Below, in pieces: positions 1 through 5,988 of a stretch of DNA of 15,553 bases. Under the pieces are notes generated by a model that saw only the letters and a list, made by a program, of their open reading frames with translations, had not been told where the DNA came from and did no database searches. The translations under genes were made by a program, and so were the position numbers. Origin of the DNA: Collinsella sp. (lineage in GTDB: Bacteria > Actinomycetota > Coriobacteriia > Coriobacteriales > Coriobacteriaceae); contig JAHYYI010000034.1 in the NCBI GenBank assembly GCA_019425045.1, positions 2,546 to 18,098 on the forward strand, in the 5' to 3' direction. The first letter of the stretch is position 1. Every line of letters starts with the position of its first letter.

Positions 1-541
1 GGCACATGACGGCAAGGTCGGCGTGGACCATTTGGAGCGCCTGCATGGTAAGTGGACCGTACAGATAGCGATGACCTTTGCGCAGTGCCCCACCCAGCAT
101 GACGACATCGACCGAGGGCATGCTCTCGTCGATGTAATCGGCGATGGTAATGTCGGCCGTGATGACGGTGATGCCGTCGCGCTGATCGAGGAGCCGGACG
201 AACTCGAGCGCCGTGGTGCCCGAGTCGACAAGCAACGTGTCGCCATTGCCGACGAGCTCGATGGCGCTTTGCGCGATGGCCTGCTTGGCGGCGACATTGA
301 CGTTGATGCGGCGATCCTGGGTGGATACGGTCAGTCGCTTCTGGAGAGACACAGCGCCACCATGCGTGCGGCGCAACTTGCCGGACTCGGCGAGCGCGTC
401 CAGGTCGGCGCGGGCGGTAACGGAGGACACGCCAAAGGTCTGGGCGATTTCTGCCACTTGCACCGAGGCGTTATGCTCGAGCATCTCCATGATGGCGGAA
501 CGACGCTCATCGGCGAAAGCTCGGGTTGTTGCGTGGGCCAT
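1..541 (-). CDS. DeoR-family transcriptional regulator, 3' part outside the window
   Basis: Reading leftwards from the ATG at 541 there are 180 codons without a stop before the window edge, so the C-terminus is missing (the family is usually about 250 residues). Residues 26-52 form the DeoR helix-turn-helix (VAEIAQTFGVSSVTARADLD), followed by the family hallmark GKLRRTHGGAV. From about residue 85 the sugar-phosphate sensor domain begins, with the DSGTT loop at 106-110 and MLGG at 148-151. A GGAG ribosome binding site sits five bases before the ATG. Members usually repress sugar-catabolic genes and are released by a phosphorylated sugar. The gene diverges from the aldolase at 876, so control of that gene and of itself is a reasonable inference. 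The actual effector sugar cannot be read from the sequence. Confidence 0.93.
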   Translation of the reverse strand, partial: MAHATTRAFADERRSAIMEMLEHNASVQVAEIAQTFGVSSVTARADLDALAESGKLRRTHGGAVSLQKRLTVSTQDRRINVNVAAKQAIAQSAIELVGNGDTLLVDSGTTALEFVRLLDQRDGITVITADITIADYIDESMPSVDVVMLGGALRKGHRYLYGPLTMQALQMVHADLAVMC

Positions 542-875
542 TTTTGCTCCATTCTCGGCTAAATTTGTAGGAATTGTGTTGAGCCTATTTTCGTTCATTT
601 TCTTTTTGAGTAAGAAAACGCCTTTCGATTACTTATCTTTTCTATAAAAGAAAGACGCTGAACGCCCAAAATTCAATATCGAATACGCCCACTCGGCTCC
701 AATTCCTTCCGTTTACTTTTCAAAAACGACTGTATTGACCTGCATGGGCTCAATATCTCGCACATGCAAAGCCGCTGAATTTCATACAATGGACGCAGCA
801 AAACGCAAGGTAAAACGCCTTGCGGACACGTACGCCCGATGTCCAGATGCGGGCGAGGGAGAGGAGCAAACGCTC
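542..875. promoter_or_regulatory. divergent promoter region between deoR-type gene and aldolase
   Basis: This AT-rich gap has no convincing gene. At 587-607 the plus strand has TTTTCGTTCATTTTCTTTTT, a repeated TTTC/TTCNTTTTC pattern of the kind bound by DeoR-family proteins; it lies about 50 bases upstream of the regulator's start and is a candidate autoregulatory operator. A good -10 hexamer TACAAT (785-790) could serve the aldolase, but no clear -35 precedes it. It would give a leader of roughly 80 nt containing a perfect 7-bp hairpin (CGCAAGG 804-810 with CCTTGCG 818-824). An in-frame upstream TTG at 735 is not used as the start because the encoded extension does not resemble the aldolase family. 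Confidence 0.4.
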
Positions 876-1733
876 ATGGCACTTGTTACCACCGAAAAGA
901 TGCTCAAGGACGCTCAGGCCGGCCATTACGCCGTTGGCGCGTTCAACGTCGAGAACCTCGAGTTTGTTATGGCCGTTCTGGCCGCTGCCGAGGAGACCAA
1001 GTCCCCCGTCATCATGCAGACCACCCCGGGCACCATCAAGACCGCTGGTCTGGACTACTTCTACGGCATGGTCAAGGCTGCCGCCGAGCGCGCTTCCGTG
1101 CCCGTCGCTCTGCACCTCGATCACGGCGATGGCTATGACCGCTGCATGCAGGCTTTCCGCACTGGCTACACCTCTGTCATGATCGACGGTTCGCACGAGT
1201 CCTTCGAGGACAACATCGCCCTGACCAAGTCCGTCGCCGACGCTGGCCGCGCCATGGGTGTGCCCGTCGAGGCCGAGCTTGGCAAGGTTGGCGGCAAGGA
1301 GGACGACGGTCCCGCGGTTGAGGGCGAGAGCCCCTACACCGATCCGGCCGAGGCCAAGGAGTTCGTCGAGCGCACCGGCTGCACCTCGCTGGCCATTGGC
1401 GTTGGCACCAGCCACGGCGTGTACACGAGCGATCCTCACATCGAGCAGTCCGTGGTCAAGGCCATCCGCGACGCCGTCGACGTGCCGCTGGTTCTGCACG
1501 GCACTTCCGGTGTGCCCGATGAGCAGGTCGCCGAGGCCGTGAAGAACGGCATCTGCAAGGTCAACTACGCCACTGAGCTGCGTCAGGCCTACACCAAGGG
1601 CTTCATGGCCTACATGGCCGAGAACCCCGCCTGCTTCGATCCTAAGAAGCCGGCCAAGGAGGGCATGCGTGAGATCACCGAGCTGGTTAAGATCCGCATG
1701 ACCAACCTCAACTCTGTGGGCAAAGCAGAGTAA
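876..1733 (+). CDS. fba: class II ketose-bisphosphate aldolase (fructose-1,6-bisphosphate type)
   Basis: Cytoplasmic zinc enzyme that reversibly splits fructose 1,6-bisphosphate into dihydroxyacetone phosphate and glyceraldehyde 3-phosphate. The 285 residues match the short class II form (B. subtilis FbaA, E. coli GatY/KbaY). Visible catalytic parts are HLDHGD at 80-85 (Asp82 catalytic base, His83 zinc), His180 in GTSHGVY and His208 in LHGTSG as the other zinc ligands, and the phosphate-binding segment around NYATELR (230-236). Residue numbers coincide with those of GatY/KbaY, so tagatose-bisphosphate aldolase activity cannot be excluded; the glycolytic role is the safer call. The start at 876 is chosen because a strong GGGAGAGGAG lies nine bases upstream and the protein aligns from MALVTTEKML. 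It is monocistronic, divergent from a DeoR regulator and followed by a large palindrome. Confidence 0.95.
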   Translation: MALVTTEKMLKDAQAGHYAVGAFNVENLEFVMAVLAAAEETKSPVIMQTTPGTIKTAGLDYFYGMVKAAAERASVPVALHLDHGDGYDRCMQAFRTGYTSVMIDGSHESFEDNIALTKSVADAGRAMGVPVEAELGKVGGKEDDGPAVEGESPYTDPAEAKEFVERTGCTSLAIGVGTSHGVYTSDPHIEQSVVKAIRDAVDVPLVLHGTSGVPDEQVAEAVKNGICKVNYATELRQAYTKGFMAYMAENPACFDPKKPAKEGMREITELVKIRMTNLNSVGKAE

Positions 1734-1757
1734 CAGCAAGGGTACTCTGATCCCACC

Positions 1758-1908
1758 GGACGGTTTGGGCGGGTCCCGTACTTAGTTTCCAAAACGTCCT
1801 CGCGCATGAAGGCCCCCGTTGTCTCGCTTCTTCGAAGCGTTGACAACGGGGGCCTTCGCGCTGCGGAATGATTTTGGAAACTAAGTACGGGACCCGCCCA
1901 AACCGTCC
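1758..1908. repeat. 151-bp nested palindrome between convergent genes
   Basis: Two 37-bp arms, 1758-1794 and 1872-1908, are perfect reverse complements of each other. Nested inside is a second hairpin whose 16-bp arms, 1808-1823 and 1842-1857 (GAAGGCCCCCGTTGTC), are also perfect, and inside that a 6-bp stem CGCTTC/GAAGCG with a TTC loop (1825-1839). The element fills most of the gap between the aldolase stop (1733) and the HAD gene stop (1958). It probably blocks readthrough in both directions, but there is no proper T-run after either stem. It is far longer than an ordinary terminator and resembles a repeat element. Confidence 0.85.
1808..1857. terminator. inner GC-rich hairpin, possible bidirectional terminator
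   Basis: A 16-bp perfect GC-rich stem is topped by a further 6-bp stem after a small internal loop. It lies 74 bases past the aldolase stop and about 100 bases past the HAD gene stop, where a shared terminator is expected. Only four T residues (1872-1875) follow on the plus strand, and they come late, so intrinsic termination is uncertain. Confidence 0.45.
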
Positions 1909-1957
1909 TGCTCAATCGCCCTTGTGGCGTTAGGGCTGAAAGGGTGGGACGCGTGGG

Positions 1958-2581
1958 TTATTTGGTTGTTAGGGTTAACAGGTCGTTGGGGGTTTCGAGG
2001 TTGTAGGTGGCATTTGGGATGTCTTGGTGTGATCCCCATGCCGCTCTGGCAAAACTGACCCCTGCTGAAGTTGCGCATTGTTCGTCGTAGACGGTGTCGC
2101 CAACGTAGACGACGTTGCCAGGATTCGCGCCCGCACGTCGGAGATATTCGAGCATGGGTGCGGGTGCGGGTTTATGTTCGGTTGTGTCTTCGACAAGGAT
2201 GATGTGCTCAAAATACTTATCGAAACCAAGGGGTGCAATTTCTTTTGCGTATTCGTCGCGCGCACGTGAGGAGACAATGCCAAGTTTGCAGCCGCTATCG
2301 GCGAGTGTTGCGATGACTTCAAGCAAACCTGGAAACACGCTGATGGTGCTTTTAAAGCTGGCGGCAACTTGGCACCAGCGATCCAACGTTGCCTGCGAGT
2401 AGATCCCAAGTTTCTCAAGGGCATCCTTGCCGGGTATGCCGAGGGCAAAGTCAAGCTCGTGTCGGGGAAGCGTTTTGCCGGTTTCTTCTTGGACAATCTG
2501 GACAAGCGATGACAGAACGCTTTCTTCTGTATCTGCCAATGTCCCATCAACGTCAAATACGATATGGTCAAAGTGCTTCAT
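1958..2581 (-). CDS. HAD-superfamily phosphatase, subfamily IA (phosphoglycolate phosphatase/PpaX-like)
   Basis: A 207-residue cytoplasmic phosphohydrolase. Motif I is DVDGTL with nucleophile Asp10 and acid/base Asp12; an alpha-helical C1 cap occupies about residues 15-85; motif II Ser104 lies in VSSRA; motif III Lys137 lies in EHKPAP; motif IV has Asp162 and Asp166 in GDTVYDE. This order fits phosphoglycolate phosphatase, PpaX and beta-phosphoglucomutase relatives, and the substrate cannot be decided from the motifs. The ATG at 2581 is preceded by GGAG at eight bases. It lies 56 bases downstream of the AraC-type regulator on the same strand with no terminator between them, so they are probably co-transcribed. 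Confidence 0.9.
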   Translation of the reverse strand: MKHFDHIVFDVDGTLADTEESVLSSLVQIVQEETGKTLPRHELDFALGIPGKDALEKLGIYSQATLDRWCQVAASFKSTISVFPGLLEVIATLADSGCKLGIVSSRARDEYAKEIAPLGFDKYFEHIILVEDTTEHKPAPAPMLEYLRRAGANPGNVVYVGDTVYDEQCATSAGVSFARAAWGSHQDIPNATYNLETPNDLLTLTTK

Positions 2582-2637
2582 ATGATTGCTCCTATCCGTT
2601 GTTTGCCTGCAAGTTTGATGCAGTGACAGAAGAAGGG

Positions 2638-3576
2638 CTAGCGGGATTTCTGCCTGGTGCTATCGAGATTCTGCCTCGCTGCTCGATAGCTCGAAGGAGT
2701 GCACCCCATTTGTTCTTTAAATACCTGGCCAAGATGGCTTGCTGTCGCAAAGCCGCATTGGCGCGCGACTGTCTGGACCGTTCGCGTGGTGTGTGCCAAA
2801 AGTTCGCAAGCACGGTTTACGCGGTATGCGCGCAGATATGCCGCCGGGGTCGTTCCTGCGCAAGCTTCGATAATGCGGTAACACTCTCTTTCGCTTACGC
2901 CGGCTGCAGATGCCATCTGGGGCACATCTATAGCGGCTGCATAGTTTGCGCGGATATAGTCCAGGATTGCCTTGAACTGTACGTCGCGGTTGGTCATCCA
3001 AGAGGCGTTGTCGGAGGAAAAGAGCGGTTCGGCCTTGGCGTAAATCTGAATCCAGAGCTCTGACAAGCTGTTCCGAAGCGCCATCTCGTTCTGCGGCCGT
3101 TGAAGGTCGTGGTTAAAGGAACTCTTTAGCAAATCGATAAAGGGCATATCGTCGGGGTTGGTGGGCGACCATTTGAGCACATCGACGCCTCGACATTGAA
3201 GTAATGGATTGATGTAGCGCTTTTGGAGACGTCCCGCGGGATCGCCGAGCATCGACGGCTGAAAGATATGCAGCATTTGAATGGCTGGCGCCGAATTGGG
3301 CGATTGCAGCGTGCTGTGCAAAACGCCGCCGTTGATAAAGCCGGCGGACCCTTCCTCAAAGCGTACGTGCTCATGAGCCGCGCGCGTTCGATAGTCAATC
3401 ACTCCCTGCTCCATGTAGAAAAGCTCAACTTCGGAATGCCAGTGCCAGGGGACGGAATTGCCCGGATAGCGAGCGAATTCTGCGCGTTCGGCAATATAGG
3501 GCCAGTCTTCGGCGGTCTCGGGGAACGCTTCCTCGCGTCCTCCGCGGTGCAATTCTATGTGATCCATGTTTCGCAT
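2638..3576 (-). CDS. AraC-family transcriptional regulator with N-terminal cupin sensor
   Basis: The 312-residue protein has an N-terminal cupin-type ligand-binding domain (about 30-110), with the motif HWHSEVELFY (His45, His47, Glu51) that begins the cupin barrel in AraC/RhaS-like sensors. The C-terminal AraC DNA-binding domain spans about 200-300. Its first helix-turn-helix is near 218-239 (VPQMASAAGVSERECYRI) and the second near 266-290 (TVQTVARQCGFATASHLGQV), ending in the typical FKEQMGCTPSSYR. The ligand is unknown. Two ATG codons nine bases apart (3576 and 3567) are possible starts. Neither has a good ribosome binding site, but the first sits where a leaderless transcript could begin. 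It probably forms an operon with the HAD phosphatase downstream. Confidence 0.9.
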   Translation of the reverse strand: MRNMDHIELHRGGREEAFPETAEDWPYIAERAEFARYPGNSVPWHWHSEVELFYMEQGVIDYRTRAAHEHVRFEEGSAGFINGGVLHSTLQSPNSAPAIQMLHIFQPSMLGDPAGRLQKRYINPLLQCRGVDVLKWSPTNPDDMPFIDLLKSSFNHDLQRPQNEMALRNSLSELWIQIYAKAEPLFSSDNASWMTNRDVQFKAILDYIRANYAAAIDVPQMASAAGVSERECYRIIEACAGTTPAAYLRAYRVNRACELLAHTTRTVQTVARQCGFATASHLGQVFKEQMGCTPSSYRAARQNLDSTRQKSR

Positions 3577-4064
3577 GGCATCAGTATAAAGCGCGATGGG
3601 CTTAGATTGCTCTTGCCTGTTCGGGGAACGCCTTGTCTAGGGATGCTTGGAGCCTTTCGAACGATGCTCGCAAGTTGTGGCTCTGGTCGATTGAGCGTTT
3701 GGCTTTTGCGGTGGGGGAGTCGAGGAGGCCGTTTCTCTGTGTCGGGGGGAAGGAGAAAAGGTTTGCATGATTTAGGGATGGCTGCTGTGCTGCGCCGTTG
3801 GAAGAATGCATGCTTATGCGGCCTCCTCGATGTCCACCAAAAGATTGCGCACGGGGTGTGCTGCTAGGTCCCGTGCGCTGGCAGTATTATGCCGCGGTTG
3901 CTGCAAAGAAGCGCTAAAGAAAGGCTTAACCTGGTTTGGTGTTACGATGAAACCGCAGGTCAAGGCTATTGAGTAACACTCTTGAAAGGTTTTGAGCTTA
4001 AGGGCTTTCTAAGGTTTGTGGCGTAGACGTGGCGCGGACGTGCGGAGCGTGTGAATGCTCGCTG
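3577..4064. other. 488-bp region without a convincing gene; possible decayed coding remnants
   Basis: On the minus strand a 69-codon frame (3811-3602) ends in a natural-looking helix (NLRASFERLQASLDKAF), but its beginning is of low complexity and no family is recognised. Just upstream, 3876-3814 (-) reads ARDLAAHPVRNLLVDIEEAA before a TAA, again protein-like but without a usable start. Together they could be the broken 3' part of one or two genes once located downstream of the Nudix-Vsr gene. At 3950-3962 there is AAACCGCAGGTCA, also found inside the palindrome at 8332-8452. No terminator for the upstream gene is obvious. Confidence 0.3.
3583..3588 (-). promoter_or_regulatory. candidate -10 element for a leaderless araC-type transcript
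   Basis: The minus strand reads TATACT here, five of six matches to TATAAT, ending six bases before the first ATG at 3576. Transcription would begin at or next to that ATG. No convincing -35 is visible, so this is a weak call. Confidence 0.3.
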
Positions 4065-5054
4065 TTAGCGCTGCGGCTCTGCAGCCCGTACCTGCTCGAT
4101 GACCTTTTCCATGGTGGCGTCGATGCGGTCTTTCTTGAGCTCGCATTCCCAGACGGTGATGGGCGTCCAGCCCATTTGGGTAAGTGCGTTGATGGCGGCT
4201 CGGTCACGCTCGACGTTGCGACGAAACTTTGCCTCCCAAAACTCAACGTTGCGCTTGGGCTGGCTTGGATTGCACTTAGGACAGCGGTGCCAAAAGCAGC
4301 CGTTGACGAAGATGGCGATCTTGCGCCCGGGAAAGGCAATGTCGGGCTTGCCGGGAACCTTCCATTCCAAGCGATAACCCGTAAGGCCCGCTGCGCGCAG
4401 GCGCTGGCGAACGAGCAGCTCGGGCTTGGTGTTGGCGCGCTTGTTGCCCTTCATGGACTTTTTGATGGCGGCGCGACGGCGGACCAGTTCGCGCTCGTCA
4501 GCGGAGAGGTCCGAGGTATCGATGCCGTCGAGCAGACCGGGCTTGGGACGCTTTTTGCTGCGGCGCTTAGGTGCGCGCTTGGGTTTGGCGGCGGGGTGTT
4601 CGGTCGTGGCGGCCTTGGCATCTTTGGCAGTGCTGTTGGCCTCAAGCCGATCTTCCTTCAGCTCAATCAGGGCATCGATAAGCCCCTTGTCGGCGGGCAT
4701 CCATTCCACCGTGGCAAGCGAGGTGCGTGGAATCCAGCGGATATCGAGCTGGCGGTCGTGCTTCTGAGGCTCATCGGATTCATCGGCGAGCGAGCAGTAG
4801 TAGCACTCCATGGAGAGATGAAAATCGGGGTAGTCATACTCAACGGTATAGAAATCGCGCAGGTTGGTGACTTTTACCTGCAGCTCTTCCATGAGCTCGC
4901 GGCGCACGGCGTCTTCGGGTGTCTCGCCGCGCATGAGCTTGCCGCCGGGAAACTCCCAAAGTCCCTGCATGTTGCCGTAGCCGCGCTGCACGGCAAGCAG
5001 CTCGTCAGATCCTTCCTTGCGAATGATCCCAGCGGCAACATGAACAGTCTTCAA
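4065..5054 (-). CDS. vsr: fusion of MutT-like Nudix hydrolase and Vsr-type DNA mismatch endonuclease
   Basis: One uninterrupted 329-residue frame carries two DNA-fidelity domains. Residues 1-135 are a MutT-like Nudix domain: WEFPGGK at 33-39 and the Nudix box with Gly38, Glu44, Arg52, Glu53, Glu56 and Glu57. Residues about 150-172 are a Lys/Arg/Pro-rich linker. Residues about 193-310 are a Vsr domain: TKPE (Glu212), GKPDIAF (Asp238), GCFWHRCPKC (Cys253, His256, Cys258, Cys261), NVERDR (Asp284) and VWEC (Cys304). Vsr nicks next to T:G mismatches and MutT hydrolyses oxidised or modified nucleoside triphosphates. E. coli Vsr His64 aligns with Asn251 here. The start is a TTG at 5054, six bases after AGAAAGGA; upstream codons lie in antisense of the ABC gene. 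No cytosine methyltransferase, the usual partner, is in the window. Confidence 0.88.
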   Translation of the reverse strand: MKTVHVAAGIIRKEGSDELLAVQRGYGNMQGLWEFPGGKLMRGETPEDAVRRELMEELQVKVTNLRDFYTVEYDYPDFHLSMECYYCSLADESDEPQKHDRQLDIRWIPRTSLATVEWMPADKGLIDALIELKEDRLEANSTAKDAKAATTEHPAAKPKRAPKRRSKKRPKPGLLDGIDTSDLSADERELVRRRAAIKKSMKGNKRANTKPELLVRQRLRAAGLTGYRLEWKVPGKPDIAFPGRKIAIFVNGCFWHRCPKCNPSQPKRNVEFWEAKFRRNVERDRAAINALTQMGWTPITVWECELKKDRIDATMEKVIEQVRAAEPQR

Positions 5055-5086
5055 CAGGAGTCCTTTCTCAACATCAACACGCGGCA

Positions 5087-5119
5087 GGGTAGCTACCCGT
5101 ACCTTACACAACGGTAAGG
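5087..5119. promoter_or_regulatory. two adjacent palindromes in the divergent promoter region, candidate operators
   Basis: GGGTAGCTACCC at 5087-5098 is a perfect 12-bp palindrome. Immediately after it, CCTTAC (5102-5107) and GTAAGG (5114-5119) form an inverted repeat with a six-base spacer, and a further GTAAG follows at 5125-5129. The region lies between the Nudix-Vsr start (5054) and the ABC ATPase start (5203). The arrangement suits a MerR-type or response-regulator operator for the exporter, but no such regulator is encoded in the window. Confidence 0.4.
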
Positions 5120-5202
5120 CAAGCGTAAGCCATATCGATGGTAGCCGACTCGTCTTCTTGCGACTATAGATGCCGTAGACTAATCGCAAGAAAGGACTCG
5201 GT

Positions 5203-5988
5203 ATGCAAACCACGCACATGGCGACCCCGGTACTGGAGGTCGCGCATCTCGAAAAGGTATATGGAGCGCTGGGCAACGTGACCCGCGCGCTCAACGACGT
5301 CAGCTTTACCGTCAACCGCGGCGAATTTGTTGGCATCATGGGCGCTTCGGGCTCGGGCAAGTCGACGTTGCTCAACTGCGTGTCGACCATCGATAGCGCC
5401 ACAAGTGGCACGATCCGCATCAACGGGCAGGATGTAACACGCATGAAGCAGGCTAAGCTTTCGCAGTTCCGCCGCGAGGAGCTCGGCTTTATCTTCCAGG
5501 ACTCCAACCTGCTCGATACGCTCACGGCACGCGAGAACATCGCCCTGCCGCTCACCATCGCCCGCACAAACTCGGCAGAGATCTCGACCCGCGTGCAGGA
5601 TGTGGCCGCGCGTCTGTCCATTAGTCAGGTGCTCGACAAGTATCCCTACCAGATGTCCGGCGGTCAGCAGCAGCGCGTTGCCGCTGCTCGCGCGCTCGTC
5701 ACCGACCCCACCATGATCATGGCTGACGAGCCCACCGGCGCCCTCGATTCCAAGAGCGCTCGCCTGCTGCTCGAGAGCCTGGAGGCCCTTAACCGCCGCC
5801 TACGCGCTACCGTGCTCATGGTCACGCACGACAGCTTTGCCGCCAGCTACACGAGCCGTGTGCTGTTTATTCGCGACGGCAAGATCTTCACCGAGCTGCG
5901 CCGCGGCGACACCGACCGCCGAGAGTTCTTCGACCGCATTATGGAGGTCGTTGCCATGATGGGCGGTGAGGGCTCCGATGCTCTGTAA
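5203..5988 (+). CDS. ABC transporter ATP-binding protein, Bce/MacB type
   Basis: A 261-residue ATPase with all motifs intact: Walker A GASGSGKST (47-55), Q-loop Gln99 in IFQD, signature SGGQQ (152-156), Walker B IMADE with catalytic Glu176, D-loop GALD (179-182) and switch His209. The sequence style (LNCVSTIDSATSGTI, DEPTGALDSKSA) is that of BceA/LolD/MacB-type ATPases, which drive extracytoplasmic conformational work such as removing antimicrobial peptides from lipid targets. The start at 5203 has AAGAAAGGA six bases upstream; the ATG at 5218 is an alternative. It overlaps the permease gene by 11 bases. TATAGA at 5165-5170 is a possible -10. Confidence 0.95.
   Translation: MQTTHMATPVLEVAHLEKVYGALGNVTRALNDVSFTVNRGEFVGIMGASGSGKSTLLNCVSTIDSATSGTIRINGQDVTRMKQAKLSQFRREELGFIFQDSNLLDTLTARENIALPLTIARTNSAEISTRVQDVAARLSISQVLDKYPYQMSGGQQQRVAAARALVTDPTMIMADEPTGALDSKSARLLLESLEALNRRLRATVLMVTHDSFAASYTSRVLFIRDGKIFTELRRGDTDRREFFDRIMEVVAMMGGEGSDAL

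Noticed and set aside
750..1739. Long minus-strand open frame opposite the aldolase
   Set aside because: Antisense shadow; leucine/glycine/histidine-rich with no motif, while the plus strand has complete aldolase residues.
4029..5117. Long plus-strand open frame opposite the Nudix-Vsr gene
   Set aside because: Antisense shadow of a gene with recognised catalytic motifs; no domain seen in its own translation.
5055..5621. N-terminal extension of the Nudix-Vsr frame by 189 codons
   Set aside because: It lies antisense to the ABC ATPase gene, has no family-like sequence, and the TTG at 5054 has a well-placed AGAAAGGA and begins exactly at the Nudix domain.
5966..5977. Earlier GTG start for the permease
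   Set aside because: In frame but the ribosome binding site GGTGAGGG overlaps it and is spaced correctly for the ATG at 5978.
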